Assembly (NCBI RefSeq): GCF_002938435.1 | Contig: NZ_POQT01000016.1 | Location: 1 to 64,000 of the forward strand | Length of the DNA stretch: 64,000 nt | Reading direction: 5' to 3' | Origin: Blastococcus saxobsidens | Lineage (GTDB): Bacteria > Actinomycetota > Actinomycetes > Mycobacteriales > Geodermatophilaceae | Shown here: positions 36,346 through 44,138 of the stretch, one piece after another | Numbering within the stretch: position 1 is the first letter of the stretch | Layout of the letters: every line of letters begins with the position of its first letter | Translations under genes and position numbers: made by a program | The notes under the pieces: generated by a model | The model's input: the letters and a program-made list of their open reading frames with translations, nothing else | What the model was told of the DNA's origin: nothing | Database searches by the model: none

Positions 36346-37113
36346 GTGAGCGCACCGGAGATGGACCCCCCAGGCGCGACGGCCGATCGGCAGCTGACCG
36401 TCGACGAGCTCGCGGCCCGGGTCGGCGTCACCGTCCGCAACGTGCGCGCCTACTCGGCGCGGGGCCTGCTCCCGCCGCCGCGCATGGTCGGCCGCACCGG
36501 CTACTACGGCCGGCAGCACGTCGCCCGGCTGCTGCTCGTCCGGGAGATGCTGGCCGAGGGCTACTCGCTGGCGATGATCGAGCGGACGCTGGCCAGCGCT
36601 CCGCCCACGGCCAGCTCGGCCACCCTGGCGCTGCACCGTGCGCTGCTGGCGCCGTGGCTGCCGCCCGAGCCGGAGATCACCACCGGGGCGGAGCTGGCCG
36701 CGCGGGCCGGGGTGCCCGAGCAGCCGGAGGTGGTCGACCAGCTGGTCGAGCTCGGCCTGGTGGAGCGGCTCGACGACGGCCGGCTGCGGGTGATCGACCC
36801 GGCCCTGCTCATGGCCGGGCTGCAGGTGGTCGGGCTCGGGGTGCCCCCCGCCGCGCTGATCACCGCGCAGGCGGAGGTCAACGAGCACGTGCGGGCCATC
36901 GCCCGCACCTACGTGCAGATGTTCGTCGACACCGGCTGGCGGGACTTCGTCGAGGCAGGAGCACCGCGCGAGCGGCTCGACGAGATCCTGGCCACGGTCA
37001 CCCGGCTGCAGCCGGTGGCTGCCCAGGCGATGCTCGCGGCGTTCCGCACCGAGATGGCGGGCGAGGTGGAGGCGGCGGTGGAGACCGCGCTCAGTCAGCT
37101 CGAGGAGGAGTAG
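36346..37113 (+). CDS. MerR-family transcriptional regulator
   Basis: 255 residues. MerR HTH at about 17-85: LTVDELAARVGVTVRNVRAY, SARGLLPPP, RTGYYGRQHVARL. The C-terminal part (about 95-255) is long and helical, with no Cys metal site visible, so it resembles the non-metal, larger MerR proteins of actinobacteria. GGAAGGAGGAG precedes GTG 36346. Divergent from the membrane/cupredoxin set; local control of it is likely. The intergenic region has no clear dyad I would name as operator. Confidence 0.85.
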   Translation: MSAPEMDPPGATADRQLTVDELAARVGVTVRNVRAYSARGLLPPPRMVGRTGYYGRQHVARLLLVREMLAEGYSLAMIERTLASAPPTASSATLALHRALLAPWLPPEPEITTGAELAARAGVPEQPEVVDQLVELGLVERLDDGRLRVIDPALLMAGLQVVGLGVPPAALITAQAEVNEHVRAIARTYVQMFVDTGWRDFVEAGAPRERLDEILATVTRLQPVAAQAMLAAFRTEMAGEVEAAVETALSQLEEE

Positions 37114-37309
37114 GCGGGTCGCCGTCCGGCAGCGCCTCCCGCTCCTTGCCCTGGCGGGCGGCCTCCTCGCCGGCCTCCCGCGCGCTGAGCCGCCGGTCCC
37201 GCACCACCGCCCCGGCGACGAGGGCGACGAGGATCGCGGCGGGCACGAAGAAGCCGACGGTCCCGATGAGGCTCAGGCCGTCCATGGCGGCGACGTCGTA
37301 GCCAGGCAT
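37091..37309 (-). CDS. Small single-helix membrane protein
   Basis: 72 residues: one membrane helix (LIGTVGFFVPAAILVALVAG) and a charged cytosolic tail rich in Arg/Glu ending in PPTPPRAD. Starts at 37309 or at a second Met at 37285. Its 3' end overlaps the convergent MerR gene by 23 bases. No family known to me. Confidence 0.55.
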   Translation of the reverse strand: MPGYDVAAMDGLSLIGTVGFFVPAAILVALVAGAVVRDRRLSAREAGEEAARQGKEREALPDGDPPTPPRAD

Positions 37310-37369
37310 CCGTCCATGTGACACCGCCCGATGACACGGTGTCAAACCGACGGACGTGCGCCGGGCGCC

Positions 37370-38305
37370 TCAGTCGCTGTCGCGGCCCTCGCGCCAGTAG
37401 CCCATGAAGGCCACCGACCGCCGGTCCACGCCGACGTCCTGCACGAGGTGCCGGCGCAGCCCCTTGACCACGCCGGCCTCGCCCGCGAGCCAGGCATAGA
37501 CGCCCGAGGAGCCGGGCACGGTGGCGCCGTCGGGCACCTCCCAGAGGATCTCCGAGTCGACGTCGACGTCCGCGAGGTCGGCGGCGGGGGAGGGGGCGAG
37601 CCGGTCCCCGAGGTCGTCCACCGCGGCGACGACCGCGGCGGTGAGCAGCGCGCCACGGCGGGCGGGGGCCACGCCGTCGCCGGCCGACCGCGGCAGCCAG
37701 GTGATCCGGACCCCCCGGGGCGCGGCCACGTTCAGGGCGTCGGCGGCGGTCGGCACCTCGAGCAGGACGCGGGCCTGCGTCCCCTCGGGCAGGCTCTCGA
37801 CGATCGCGCAGACGGCCGGGACGGCGGTCTCGTCCCCCGCCACGAGCAGGCAGGAGGCGTCGGCGGGCGGGTGCCACTCGAACCCGCCCGTGGGGCCGGC
37901 GAAGCGGGCGTTCGGCCCGACGAGCACGACCTCGTCCCCGGCAGCGGCGCTCTCGGCCCATGCCGACGCCGGTCCCGTCGCGCCGTGCAGGACGAAGTCG
38001 ACGTCGACCTCGAGCTGCTCGGGCCGGACCGCGCGGACGGTGTAGGTGCGGATGGGCATCTGCCGCTCCGGCGGGAGTGCCCGCCAGGCGCCGTACCAGT
38101 CGTCGCCCGCCGGGCAGTCGACGATGCCGCGCCCGGCCAGCGGCAACATCACCTTGATCCGCTGGTCCCAGCCGTTGGAGGCGAAGACGTCCAGCTCGGG
38201 GCCGGTGAAGGTGACCCGCAGGAAGCTCGGGCTCAGCCGCTGCACGCGCGCCACCCGCACCGGGAAGGTGCGGTACGCGGGGATCTGCGCGGTCTCGACG
38301 GTCAC
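37370..38305 (-). CDS. Siderophore-interacting protein (ferric-siderophore reductase, SIP family)
   Basis: 311 residues. FAD-binding domain with the RTYTVRAV motif (about 100-107) and a siderophore-interacting NAD(P)H domain (LLVAGDETAVPAV; GVYAWLAGEAGVVKGLRRHL; MGYWREG) typical of ViuB/SIP enzymes. They release iron from imported ferric siderophores in the cytoplasm by reduction. GTG 38305. Divergent from an iron-siderophore binding lipoprotein; an IdeR/DtxR-type box at 38345-38363 lies between, so both should be repressed by iron. Confidence 0.92.
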   Translation of the reverse strand: MTVETAQIPAYRTFPVRVARVQRLSPSFLRVTFTGPELDVFASNGWDQRIKVMLPLAGRGIVDCPAGDDWYGAWRALPPERQMPIRTYTVRAVRPEQLEVDVDFVLHGATGPASAWAESAAAGDEVVLVGPNARFAGPTGGFEWHPPADASCLLVAGDETAVPAVCAIVESLPEGTQARVLLEVPTAADALNVAAPRGVRITWLPRSAGDGVAPARRGALLTAAVVAAVDDLGDRLAPSPAADLADVDVDSEILWEVPDGATVPGSSGVYAWLAGEAGVVKGLRRHLVQDVGVDRRSVAFMGYWREGRDSD

Positions 38306-38344
38306 GGCTGCTCCCGGCTCGGGCAGGTGCAGACCGTCTCTCGA

Positions 38345-38363
38345 CTTAGGCTAGCCTCACCTG
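38345..38363. promoter_or_regulatory. IdeR/DtxR-type iron box
   Basis: CTTAGGCTAGCCTCACCTG, close to the iron-box consensus TTAGGTTAGSCTAACCTAA (palindromic core TTAGGCTAGCCT). Located between the divergent SIP and siderophore-binding genes. Confidence 0.85.
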
Positions 38364-38446
38364 GCTTCCGGCAGTCTTGCACACGACTGCCGCATGCATC
38401 CAGCCCTCCGTGCCACCGATGTGCGCCCACCCTCGAAGGAGAACGG

Positions 38447-39399
38447 ATGACGACGCGCGTCCTGCGGTCGGCCGCTCTGGCCCTCGCCGCCACCCTGTCC
38501 CTGACGGCATGCGGGGGAGCGACGAGCCGGAGGGGTCGGCCCAGACCTCCGCCGCGGCCGACGCGGCGTTCCCCCGCACCGTGGAGCACGCCATGGGGAG
38601 CACCGAGATCCCGGCGGAGCCCGAGCGCGTCGTCGTCCTCGACACCGGTGAGCTCGACTCGGCCCTCGCCCTCGGCGTGACGCCGGTGGGCGCGGTCACC
38701 ACGGACGTCTCCGAGCAGTTCCTCAGCTACCTCGCCGAGGACGCCGAGGGCATCGACGTCGTCGGCACCATCGCCGAGCCCGACCTCGAGGCGATCGCCG
38801 CGCTGCAGCCGGACCTCATCCTGTCGAACTCGGTCCGGCACGAGGACATCTACGACCAGCTGGCGCAGATCGCGCCGACGGTGTTCGCCGCGGACCTCGG
38901 CGACACCTGGAAGGAGAACTTCCTGCTCGACGCCGAGGCGCTCGGCAAGGAGGAGGAGGCCGAGGAGCTGCTCGGCGACTACGAGCAGCAGGCCGCCGAG
39001 CTGGGGGAGGCGATCGGCGACGCCGGGGCGACGACGATCAGCCCGCTGCGCTTCGTCGGTGGCCCCATCCGCGCCTACCAGCCGCAGTCCTTCATCGGCA
39101 CGGTGCTGGCCGACATCGGGCTGGACCTGGTCGAGCTGCCCGGGGGAGAGGGGGCCACCTTCGCCGAGCTCGGCGAGGAGCAGCTCACCCAGGCGAACGG
39201 CGACGTCGTCCTGTACTCGTCCTACGGATCGGCCGACGAGTCCGGCGAGGCCGCCGTGGTCGCCGGCCCGCTGTGGTCGCGACTCCCCGCCGTGCAGAAC
39301 GGGCGCGCCTACGCCGTCGACGACGACGTCTTCTACACCGGGATCGGGCTGCGCGCGGCCACCCTCCAGCTGGAGCAGCTGCGCGACCTGCTGCTCTGA
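38447..39399 (+). CDS. Iron-siderophore ABC binding lipoprotein, frameshifted in lipobox
   Basis: FecB/FhuD-type binding protein of about 317 residues. AAGGAG precedes ATG 38447; the frame encodes a lipoprotein signal MTTRVLRSAALALAATLSL then TACGG and goes out of frame. The mature protein (GSDEPEGSAQTSAAA ... IPAEPERVVVLDTGEL ... LRDLLL) continues in the +1 frame. Restoring one G in the run 38513-38517 (GGGGG to GGGGGG) would give CGGSDEPEG and an intact gene. So it is either a sequencing/assembly error, a real loss, or phase variation. No permease or ATPase gene is adjacent. An in-frame ATG at 38509 would make only a signal-less protein. Confidence 0.85.
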
Positions 39400-39418
39400 G
39401 CCACGGGACGTGCGAGGC

Positions 39419-39444
39419 CCCCTCTCCCGACGGCGGGAGAGGGG
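39419..39444. terminator. Bidirectional hairpin terminator
   Basis: CCCCTCTCCCG-ACGG-CGGGAGAGGGG, an 11-bp perfect stem between the convergent binding-protein and bacterioferritin genes. Confidence 0.8.
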
Positions 39445-39459
39445 TCCTCGTACGTCAGG

Positions 39460-39945
39460 TCAGGCGGGCGTCTCGGTGGAGATCTGCGCGGCCAGGTACT
39501 GCGGCGCACCCACGCGCTCGATCGCGGCCAGCTGGGCCTCGAACCAGTCGGCGTGCTTCTCCTCGTCGAGGACCATCTCCTCGAAGACCGAGGCGGTGCC
39601 GTGGTCGCCCAGCTCGTGGCACTCCTTGGCAGAGGCGTTGAACTGCGCGACGGCGGCCTTCTCGCTGTCGAGGGCGAGCACCAGCATCTCCTCGGCGCTC
39701 TCGCCGACGCGGATGGCGCCCAGGCGCTGCACGTTCGGGTGCCCGTCGAAGAGCAGCACCCGCTGGATCAGGGCGTCGGCGTCTCGCATCTCATCGATGG
39801 AGAGGTCGTAGAAGACCTTGCCGAGCTTCGGCAGCCCCCACGCGTCGAGCATGCGCGCGTTCAGGAAGTAGGTGTTGGTGACGGTGAGCTCGAAGGTCAG
39901 CGCGTCATTGAGTAGTTCGACCACACGGGGGCTAACGGGCTGCAC
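39460..39945 (-). CDS. bfr: Bacterioferritin
   Basis: 161 residues, normal length for Bfr. Four-helix ferritin with haem Met in IDEM and ferroxidase Glu/His: Glu in TFELTVTN, Glu in IDEM, Glu in LDSEKAAV, Glu and His in DEEKHADW. Where other bacterioferritins have His (E. coli His54, DEMKHAD) this one has Asp (DEMRDAD), a change in one di-iron ligand. Stores iron as ferric mineral and uses haem and Bfd for release. GTG 39945 overlaps the bfd end by 14 bases. Iron-dependent activation via the IdeR-type box at 40229 is likely. Confidence 0.92.
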   Translation of the reverse strand: MQPVSPRVVELLNDALTFELTVTNTYFLNARMLDAWGLPKLGKVFYDLSIDEMRDADALIQRVLLFDGHPNVQRLGAIRVGESAEEMLVLALDSEKAAVAQFNASAKECHELGDHGTASVFEEMVLDEEKHADWFEAQLAAIERVGAPQYLAAQISTETPA

Positions 39946-40162
39946 CTGCGACTCCCAGTTCTCGCTCGGCCGGGCGCTCGGTGGTGCGCTCGACGCGGAC
40001 CGGGCAATGCTTGCACACAAGGTCGCGCAGCGAGCTGATGCAGTTGCCGCACGTACGGCCGGCACCCGTCTCGCGCGCCACGTCGGCGACGCATCTCGCC
40101 CCGTTGGCGATGGACTCGAGGATGTCGCGGTCGGTCACCACGTTGCAGTGGCACACGTACAC
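39932..40162 (-). CDS. bfd: Bacterioferritin-associated ferredoxin (Bfd-like)
   Basis: 76 residues with the BFD [2Fe-2S] pattern: CHC near the N-terminus (YVCHCNVV) and CGNC 32 residues later (GRTCGNCIS). Bfd passes electrons to bacterioferritin haem to release stored iron. A Cys-containing tail (CKHCPV) follows the domain. GTG 40162. It is the first gene of the bfd-bfr pair. Confidence 0.9.
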   Translation of the reverse strand: MYVCHCNVVTDRDILESIANGARCVADVARETGAGRTCGNCISSLRDLVCKHCPVRVERTTERPAERELGVAGAAR

Positions 40163-40228
40163 GGTCGCTCGCCTAACGCCGGGGCCGGGGGTCGTGCTGC
40201 CTCGGCCGGTGCCGGAGCAACAGGCGGA

Positions 40229-40246
40229 GGTTAGCCTGGCCTAACC
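40229..40246. promoter_or_regulatory. IdeR/DtxR-type iron box upstream of bfd-bfr
   Basis: GGTTAGCCTGGCCTAACC, an almost perfect 18-bp palindrome of the iron-box type, about 67 bases before the bfd start. In mycobacteria IdeR bound upstream of bacterioferritin activates it. Confidence 0.82.
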
Positions 40247-40309
40247 GTTTGCGCCAGCAGTGCAGGTCAGGGCCGCGCCCGCAGCCTCACGCGGCCCGTG
40301 TCCTCCCGA

Positions 40310-40444
40310 CGGTCACCCCTGATCGGCGCCCGGCTGTTCCTGGAGGACCTCGGGGACACCCGCATCAGCCCGATGGACCCGACGGTGTCGATCATCGAGC
40401 GGGTCGTGAACGAGGTGCGGGCCACGATCGTCCACACCCACTCG
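40310..40444 (+). pseudogene. Fragment of a PIG-L-type deacetylase gene
   Basis: Reads LIGARLFLEDLGDTRISPMD then SIIERVVNEVRATIVHTHS, which matches the middle of LmbE/PIG-L deacetylases up to the THS that normally continues NDxHQDH. It breaks off exactly there; the start, the N-terminal HPDD metal site and the rest are missing. The rest of 40163-40755 holds no intact gene. Confidence 0.55.
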
Positions 40445-40502
40445 CGAAGAGTGCGGTGTCGGGATCGTCGTCGACGACCAGGACGTGCAGAGCACCGTCC
40501 AC
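40445..40502 (-). pseudogene. Fragment of a response-regulator N-terminus
   Basis: From GTG 40502 the minus strand reads VDGALHVLVVDDDPDTALFA, the beginning of a receiver domain, and then loses the family at the point where the PIG-L fragment ends. The two fragments thus face each other at one junction near 40444. Confidence 0.5.
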
Positions 40503-40755
40503 GGATCCGGCTCCCGTCGATCGGGTCCCCCGGTGGAGCCGGGGCGGGGACGGGTGTCCCCGCGGTGGTCGACGGCCGGACGGACCGCAGTCATGAGCCG
40601 GGGTGCCGGCGTCTCACCTCTCCGGGTGGTACCGCACGTCCGGGCGACACCACGGGGGCTCAAGCTGTGCTTTCCCCGTGCCGATCACCCGCTCAGGTGA
40701 CGGAGGACCCCGGTTCCGCTGCGCCGACCAGATCGCATCGTGAGGAGGAGACGCC

Positions 40756-41466
40756 GTGCCGGAACAGTCCGTGCTCGTCGTCGAGGACACCGAGGAGATC
40801 CGCGAGCTCGTGACCACGGTCCTCGAGCGCGCAGGGTTCGCCGTCCGTGCCGTCGGGACCGGTGGCGAGGCGCTCGAGGAGGTGCGGCGCGACCCGCCGG
40901 ACCTCATCGTGCTCGATCTCGGTCTCCCGGACGCCGACGGCACCGAGGTGTGCCGCCAGATCCGCGCGGAGACGGCCTGCTACGTCCTGATGCTCACCGC
41001 CCGCGCGGAGGAGGTCGACCTGCTGATCGGCCTGGCGGTCGGTGCCGACGGCTACATGGCCAAGCCGTTCTCCCCCCGCGAGCTGGCCGCGCGCGTCCAG
41101 GCCATGCTGCGCTTCCCCCGGGTGGCGGCACCGGCAGCGCCCGCCGCCGCGGCGGAGGCCGAGTCGGTTCGCCGGCTGGCCGAGCTCGAGGTGGACGAGG
41201 ACAGCCGTGAGGTCCGGGTGGACGGCGAGGTCGTCGACCTCACCCGCACCGAGTTCGACCTGCTCGCCGCGCTCGCGTCCCGGCCGGGCCGGGTGCTGCA
41301 GCGGGAGACGCTGCTGCGCGAGGTCTGGCAGACCGACTGGGAGGGCAACCTCCGCCTGGTCGAGGCGCACATGTCCAACCTGCGCCGCAAGCTGGTCGCC
41401 GCGGGCCTGAACTCGCCGGAGATCAAGACCGTGCGCGGGGTCGGCTACCGCCTGGTCGCCGCCTGA
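40756..41466 (+). CDS. OmpR/PhoB-type response regulator
   Basis: 236 residues. Receiver domain (1-120) with VVEDTEEI, phosphoacceptor Asp in VLDLGLPDADG, Thr in MLTARA and Lys in MAKPFSP; Ala/Pro linker; winged-helix domain (about 140-235) with TRTEFDLLAALASRPGRVLQ, VEAHMSNLRRKL and TVRGVGYRLV. GAGGAGGAG precedes GTG 40756. No kinase is adjacent; the nearest kinase gene is at 44139. It may serve that kinase or the matrix operon, which begins with a convergent regulator gene. Confidence 0.92.
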   Translation: MPEQSVLVVEDTEEIRELVTTVLERAGFAVRAVGTGGEALEEVRRDPPDLIVLDLGLPDADGTEVCRQIRAETACYVLMLTARAEEVDLLIGLAVGADGYMAKPFSPRELAARVQAMLRFPRVAAPAAPAAAAEAESVRRLAELEVDEDSREVRVDGEVVDLTRTEFDLLAALASRPGRVLQRETLLREVWQTDWEGNLRLVEAHMSNLRRKLVAAGLNSPEIKTVRGVGYRLVAA

Positions 41467-41488
41467 CGGACGACCCCGGAACGACGGT

Positions 41489-41512
41489 GGGCCTCCGCAT
41501 CCGCGGGGGCCC
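41489..41512. terminator. Bidirectional hairpin terminator
   Basis: GGGCCTCCGC-ATCC-GCGGGGGCCC, 10-bp stem with one G-T pair, between the convergent genes ending at 41466 and 41522. Confidence 0.75.
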
Positions 41513-41521
41513 TTCGCCGTG

Positions 41522-42196
41522 TCAGGCGCCGGCCAGCGCCCGCAGTTCCTGGACCCGGTGGTGGGCGACGATGCCGCGGCGGGCGTCGGCGGCGATGGCC
41601 TGGCAGACGGAGGCGACGTCGGGGTGCCCCAGCTGACCGCTCGTGCCGGCCAGCACGTCCGCCGCCGCGACGACGGCCCGGGCGTTGCCGAACCGGGTCG
41701 CGCCCTCGATGGCCCCTAACCGGGCGGGCAGCGCCTGGACGTACATGTCGCGCAGCCGGTCGGCGAGGTCGGCCTCGACGTCTGCGTCGTGCAGGTCGTC
41801 GACCTCGAGAACCGGCGCGGGCCGTCCCTGCACACCGGCCCCCGTGGCGCGGTCGTGCAGGAAGTTCAGCAGGACCTGAGGACCGACGGGCTTGATCAGG
41901 CAGGCCTCGACGCCGGCGGCCGCGCATTCCTCGCGGACCTCGGCGGAGCTGTCCTGGGTGATGACGACGAAGCGGGCGCGGCTTCCGCGGCGGCGCATCC
42001 GGTGGAGCATCGCCGTGCCGCTGCAGTCCGGCATCGCCACGTCGGTGACCACCAGGTCGGGGTCGCTCGAGACGCTCTGCCGGAGGGCCTCGGCGGCGCC
42101 GGCGGCCTCGCGCACCTCCCAGCCCCCGAGGCGGAGGAGGCCGGCGATCTGGGTACGGGCCTCGGTCTCGTCGTCGACGACCAGCGCGGTCAGCAT
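41522..42196 (-). CDS. Response regulator with degenerate Hpt-like C-terminal domain
   Basis: 224 residues. Receiver (1-120): LVVDDETEAR, Asp in VVTDVAMPDCSG, Lys in LIKPVG. C-terminal helical domain (about 145-224) resembles a histidine-phosphotransfer domain, but the position of the phosphorylated His is Asp: ADVLAGTSGQLG where AHxLKGxxxxLG is expected. It cannot relay phosphate in the normal way and may only bind partners. ATG 42196 overlaps the end of the upstream exported-protein gene by 7 bases, placing it as fourth gene of the TasA/SipW operon. Confidence 0.82.
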   Translation of the reverse strand: MLTALVVDDETEARTQIAGLLRLGGWEVREAAGAAEALRQSVSSDPDLVVTDVAMPDCSGTAMLHRMRRRGSRARFVVITQDSSAEVREECAAAGVEACLIKPVGPQVLLNFLHDRATGAGVQGRPAPVLEVDDLHDADVEADLADRLRDMYVQALPARLGAIEGATRFGNARAVVAAADVLAGTSGQLGHPDVASVCQAIAADARRGIVAHHRVQELRALAGA

Positions 42197-42615
42197 TTCG
42201 GGCCCTCGTAGCCGACGGATCGGGCCGTCCAGCCGTAGCTGGTCAGCGTGGTGACGGTGAAGGCCGGCGAGGACGCCAGCGTGGCGGCGTCGAGGGTGAC
42301 GAGCACCTCCTTGGTCGAGGCGCCGACCTTCGCGACGACCGACGACGACCCATCGGAGAGGTGGACGCGCACGTGGTAGCCGGACACCCCACGCGAGCCG
42401 CTGTACTGCCACTCGACGACCACGGTGTCCTCCGCCGGCATGCAGGAGACCAGGAGCGCCTCAACCTGGGTCGGCGGCTGCACCGTCAGGGTGTCGAGGG
42501 TCACCGTGGGCAGTGCGGCGGTGTCGGAGAAGCTGGCGGAGGCGGAGATGCCGCTGCCCACCACCACGGTCACCGCCAGGCCGAGCACGGTGAGGAGGCG
42601 CCGGCTGCTGTTCAT
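42190..42615 (-). CDS. Exported TasA-like/fibronectin-like small protein
   Basis: 141 residues. Signal segment LTVLGLAVTVVVGSGIS followed by SASASFSDTAALPTVTLDTL, which has the F-S/T-D-x start of SipW-processed matrix proteins, then a fibronectin-type sandwich (VVVEWQYSGSRGVSGYHVRV) and two Cys. It overlaps the SipW gene by 4 bases, so it is probably cleaved by that peptidase and placed with TasA at the cell surface. Not a member of a named family I can confirm. Confidence 0.7.
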   Translation of the reverse strand: MNSSRRLLTVLGLAVTVVVGSGISASASFSDTAALPTVTLDTLTVQPPTQVEALLVSCMPAEDTVVVEWQYSGSRGVSGYHVRVHLSDGSSSVVAKVGASTKEVLVTLDAATLASSPAFTVTTLTSYGWTARSVGYEGPKC

Positions 42616-43259
42616 GCCTGGTCCTCCGTCTTCTCGTCGCTGCCGGCCGCGTCGTCCTCGCGAGGACGCCAGATGGTCATGAGCAGCCAGGTGGCCAGCA
42701 GGAACGGTGCTCCGTAGACCAGGAGGTGGCTGAGCCCGGGGGTGCGGAGCAGGGTCACGAGGTGGCCGAGCTCGGGGACCACCATGCGCACCTGGTAGGC
42801 GGTGTCGCCCTCCAGCTGGGCCGTCCAGGGGTCGAGCGCCTCGTTGGCGTCGCCCTTGGTGCGCACCTGCACGCGGCCCTCCGGCGTGTGCTCCACCGAG
42901 ATGACGCGGTGGGTCACGAGGCTGCCGTCGCCGATGGGCATGTGGTAGGCGAGGACCATGCCCTCGGTGACGTCCTCGACGGCGATCGCGGTGACGACGG
43001 TGATGTCACCGGACTCGATGTCCGGAGCCATGCTGTCGGTCAGCATGGTCATGGTGCGGTAGCCGAGTACGTGCGGTCCGACGGCCAGCAGGAGGAACAC
43101 CAGGACGGCGGCTCCCATGACTCCGCGGACCAGCCACGGGGCCGTGCGGCCCAGGATCTGGCGGGCCCGGTCGGCGCGGCGGCCGGCCGTGGAGCGCTCG
43201 TCCCCGGCCGGGGGCAGCGGAGCTGCCCCCGGGCGGCGGACGGGGAGGACGGTGGTCAT
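42612..43259 (-). CDS. sipW: SipW-type signal peptidase I (S26B)
   Basis: 215 residues. N-terminal membrane helix (GVMGAAVLVFLLLAVGPHVL), catalytic Ser in MLTDSMAPDIESGD and His in SLVTHRVISV, the Ser-His arrangement of the ER-like SipW subfamily (no Lys), and a C-terminal membrane helix. SipW peptidases cut a special set of exported fibre proteins. It lies 32 bases behind the TasA-like gene and overlaps the next one by 4 bases. Confidence 0.9.
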   Translation of the reverse strand: MTTVLPVRRPGAAPLPPAGDERSTAGRRADRARQILGRTAPWLVRGVMGAAVLVFLLLAVGPHVLGYRTMTMLTDSMAPDIESGDITVVTAIAVEDVTEGMVLAYHMPIGDGSLVTHRVISVEHTPEGRVQVRTKGDANEALDPWTAQLEGDTAYQVRMVVPELGHLVTLLRTPGLSHLLVYGAPFLLATWLLMTIWRPREDDAAGSDEKTEDQA

Positions 43260-43291
43260 GGGGTTGTCTCCGGGTGGTCGTCAGGCCGCGA

Positions 43292-43894
43292 TCAGCGAGC
43301 GGTGCCGGTGCGCTGGGTGCCGGTGAAGGTGAGCGACAGCGCGGCGGACTTCCCCTGGAAGGTGTTGTCGGCCGTGGTGGGCAGGGAGATCGTGTAGGCC
43401 AGGTGGTCGGTGCCCTGGGCGGCGAGGGCGGCCGAGCCGGCGAGGTCCACGTTGGCCAGCACCGGGCCGGAGCCGAGGAGCTTCTCGCCGCTGGCACAGG
43501 TGTAGGTGTTGCCGGACTGGGTCCAGGCGACGGCGCAGGAGCGGAGGCTCTTCTGCAGGCCGTTGACGGCGTCGGTGGTCAGGACGCTGGAGGCGGTGAC
43601 GCTGGCGCCCATGGTGATGCTGCCGAAGGACAGGTCGCCGTCGTTGGCGAGGGTGACGGCGCGGGTCATGCTGTCGCCGGGGACGAAGCCGGAGACGGTC
43701 AGCGGGAGGGTGCCGACCTGGGTGGCGGTGATGGAGAGCGTGCCGCTGTCGATGGTGGCGTTCACCGGGGTGGTGCTGTCGGTGAAGGTGCCGAAGGTGG
43801 CCAGGCCGGCGACGGCGGCTGCGGCGCCGATGACGCCGAGGGAGCCGATGACCTTGCGGGCGGTGGTGCGGTTCTCGGTGGTCGTGGTGCTCAT
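43292..43894 (-). CDS. TasA/camelysin-like fibre protein
   Basis: 200 residues. Signal sequence VIGSLGVIGAAAAVAGLATF then GTFTDSTTPVNATIDSGTLS, the hallmark start of TasA/CalY proteins, and a beta-rich body (FVPGDSMTRAVTLANDGDLS). TasA forms amyloid-like fibres in Bacillus biofilms after cutting by SipW; the peptidase gene follows here. Two Cys residues in the middle may form a disulphide. ATG 43894. First gene of the operon; its upstream 240 bases separate it from the kinase gene end. Confidence 0.85.
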   Translation of the reverse strand: MSTTTTENRTTARKVIGSLGVIGAAAAVAGLATFGTFTDSTTPVNATIDSGTLSITATQVGTLPLTVSGFVPGDSMTRAVTLANDGDLSFGSITMGASVTASSVLTTDAVNGLQKSLRSCAVAWTQSGNTYTCASGEKLLGSGPVLANVDLAGSAALAAQGTDHLAYTISLPTTADNTFQGKSAALSLTFTGTQRTGTAR

Positions 43895-44138
43895 GTCCGG
43901 TCGCTCCTGTGTCCGTGGGTGGCACCGGCGTCTCCGGTGGCACCTAGGACTGTGGAGGGGTAACCGCAGGTCACCCGCCAGCGATCCGCAAGGAATCCGC
44001 AAGGAATCAAGCCCCTTCCCGCAGCGCGGGTGCCCCGCACCGTGTGCGGGCCTGCTCCCGCGCGGGACACGCCGCGCTCCCGCCCCGTGACCGGGGTGGC
44101 GGTCGCGTTGCGCAGGGGCGGCATCCGGGCGGTCCGGC

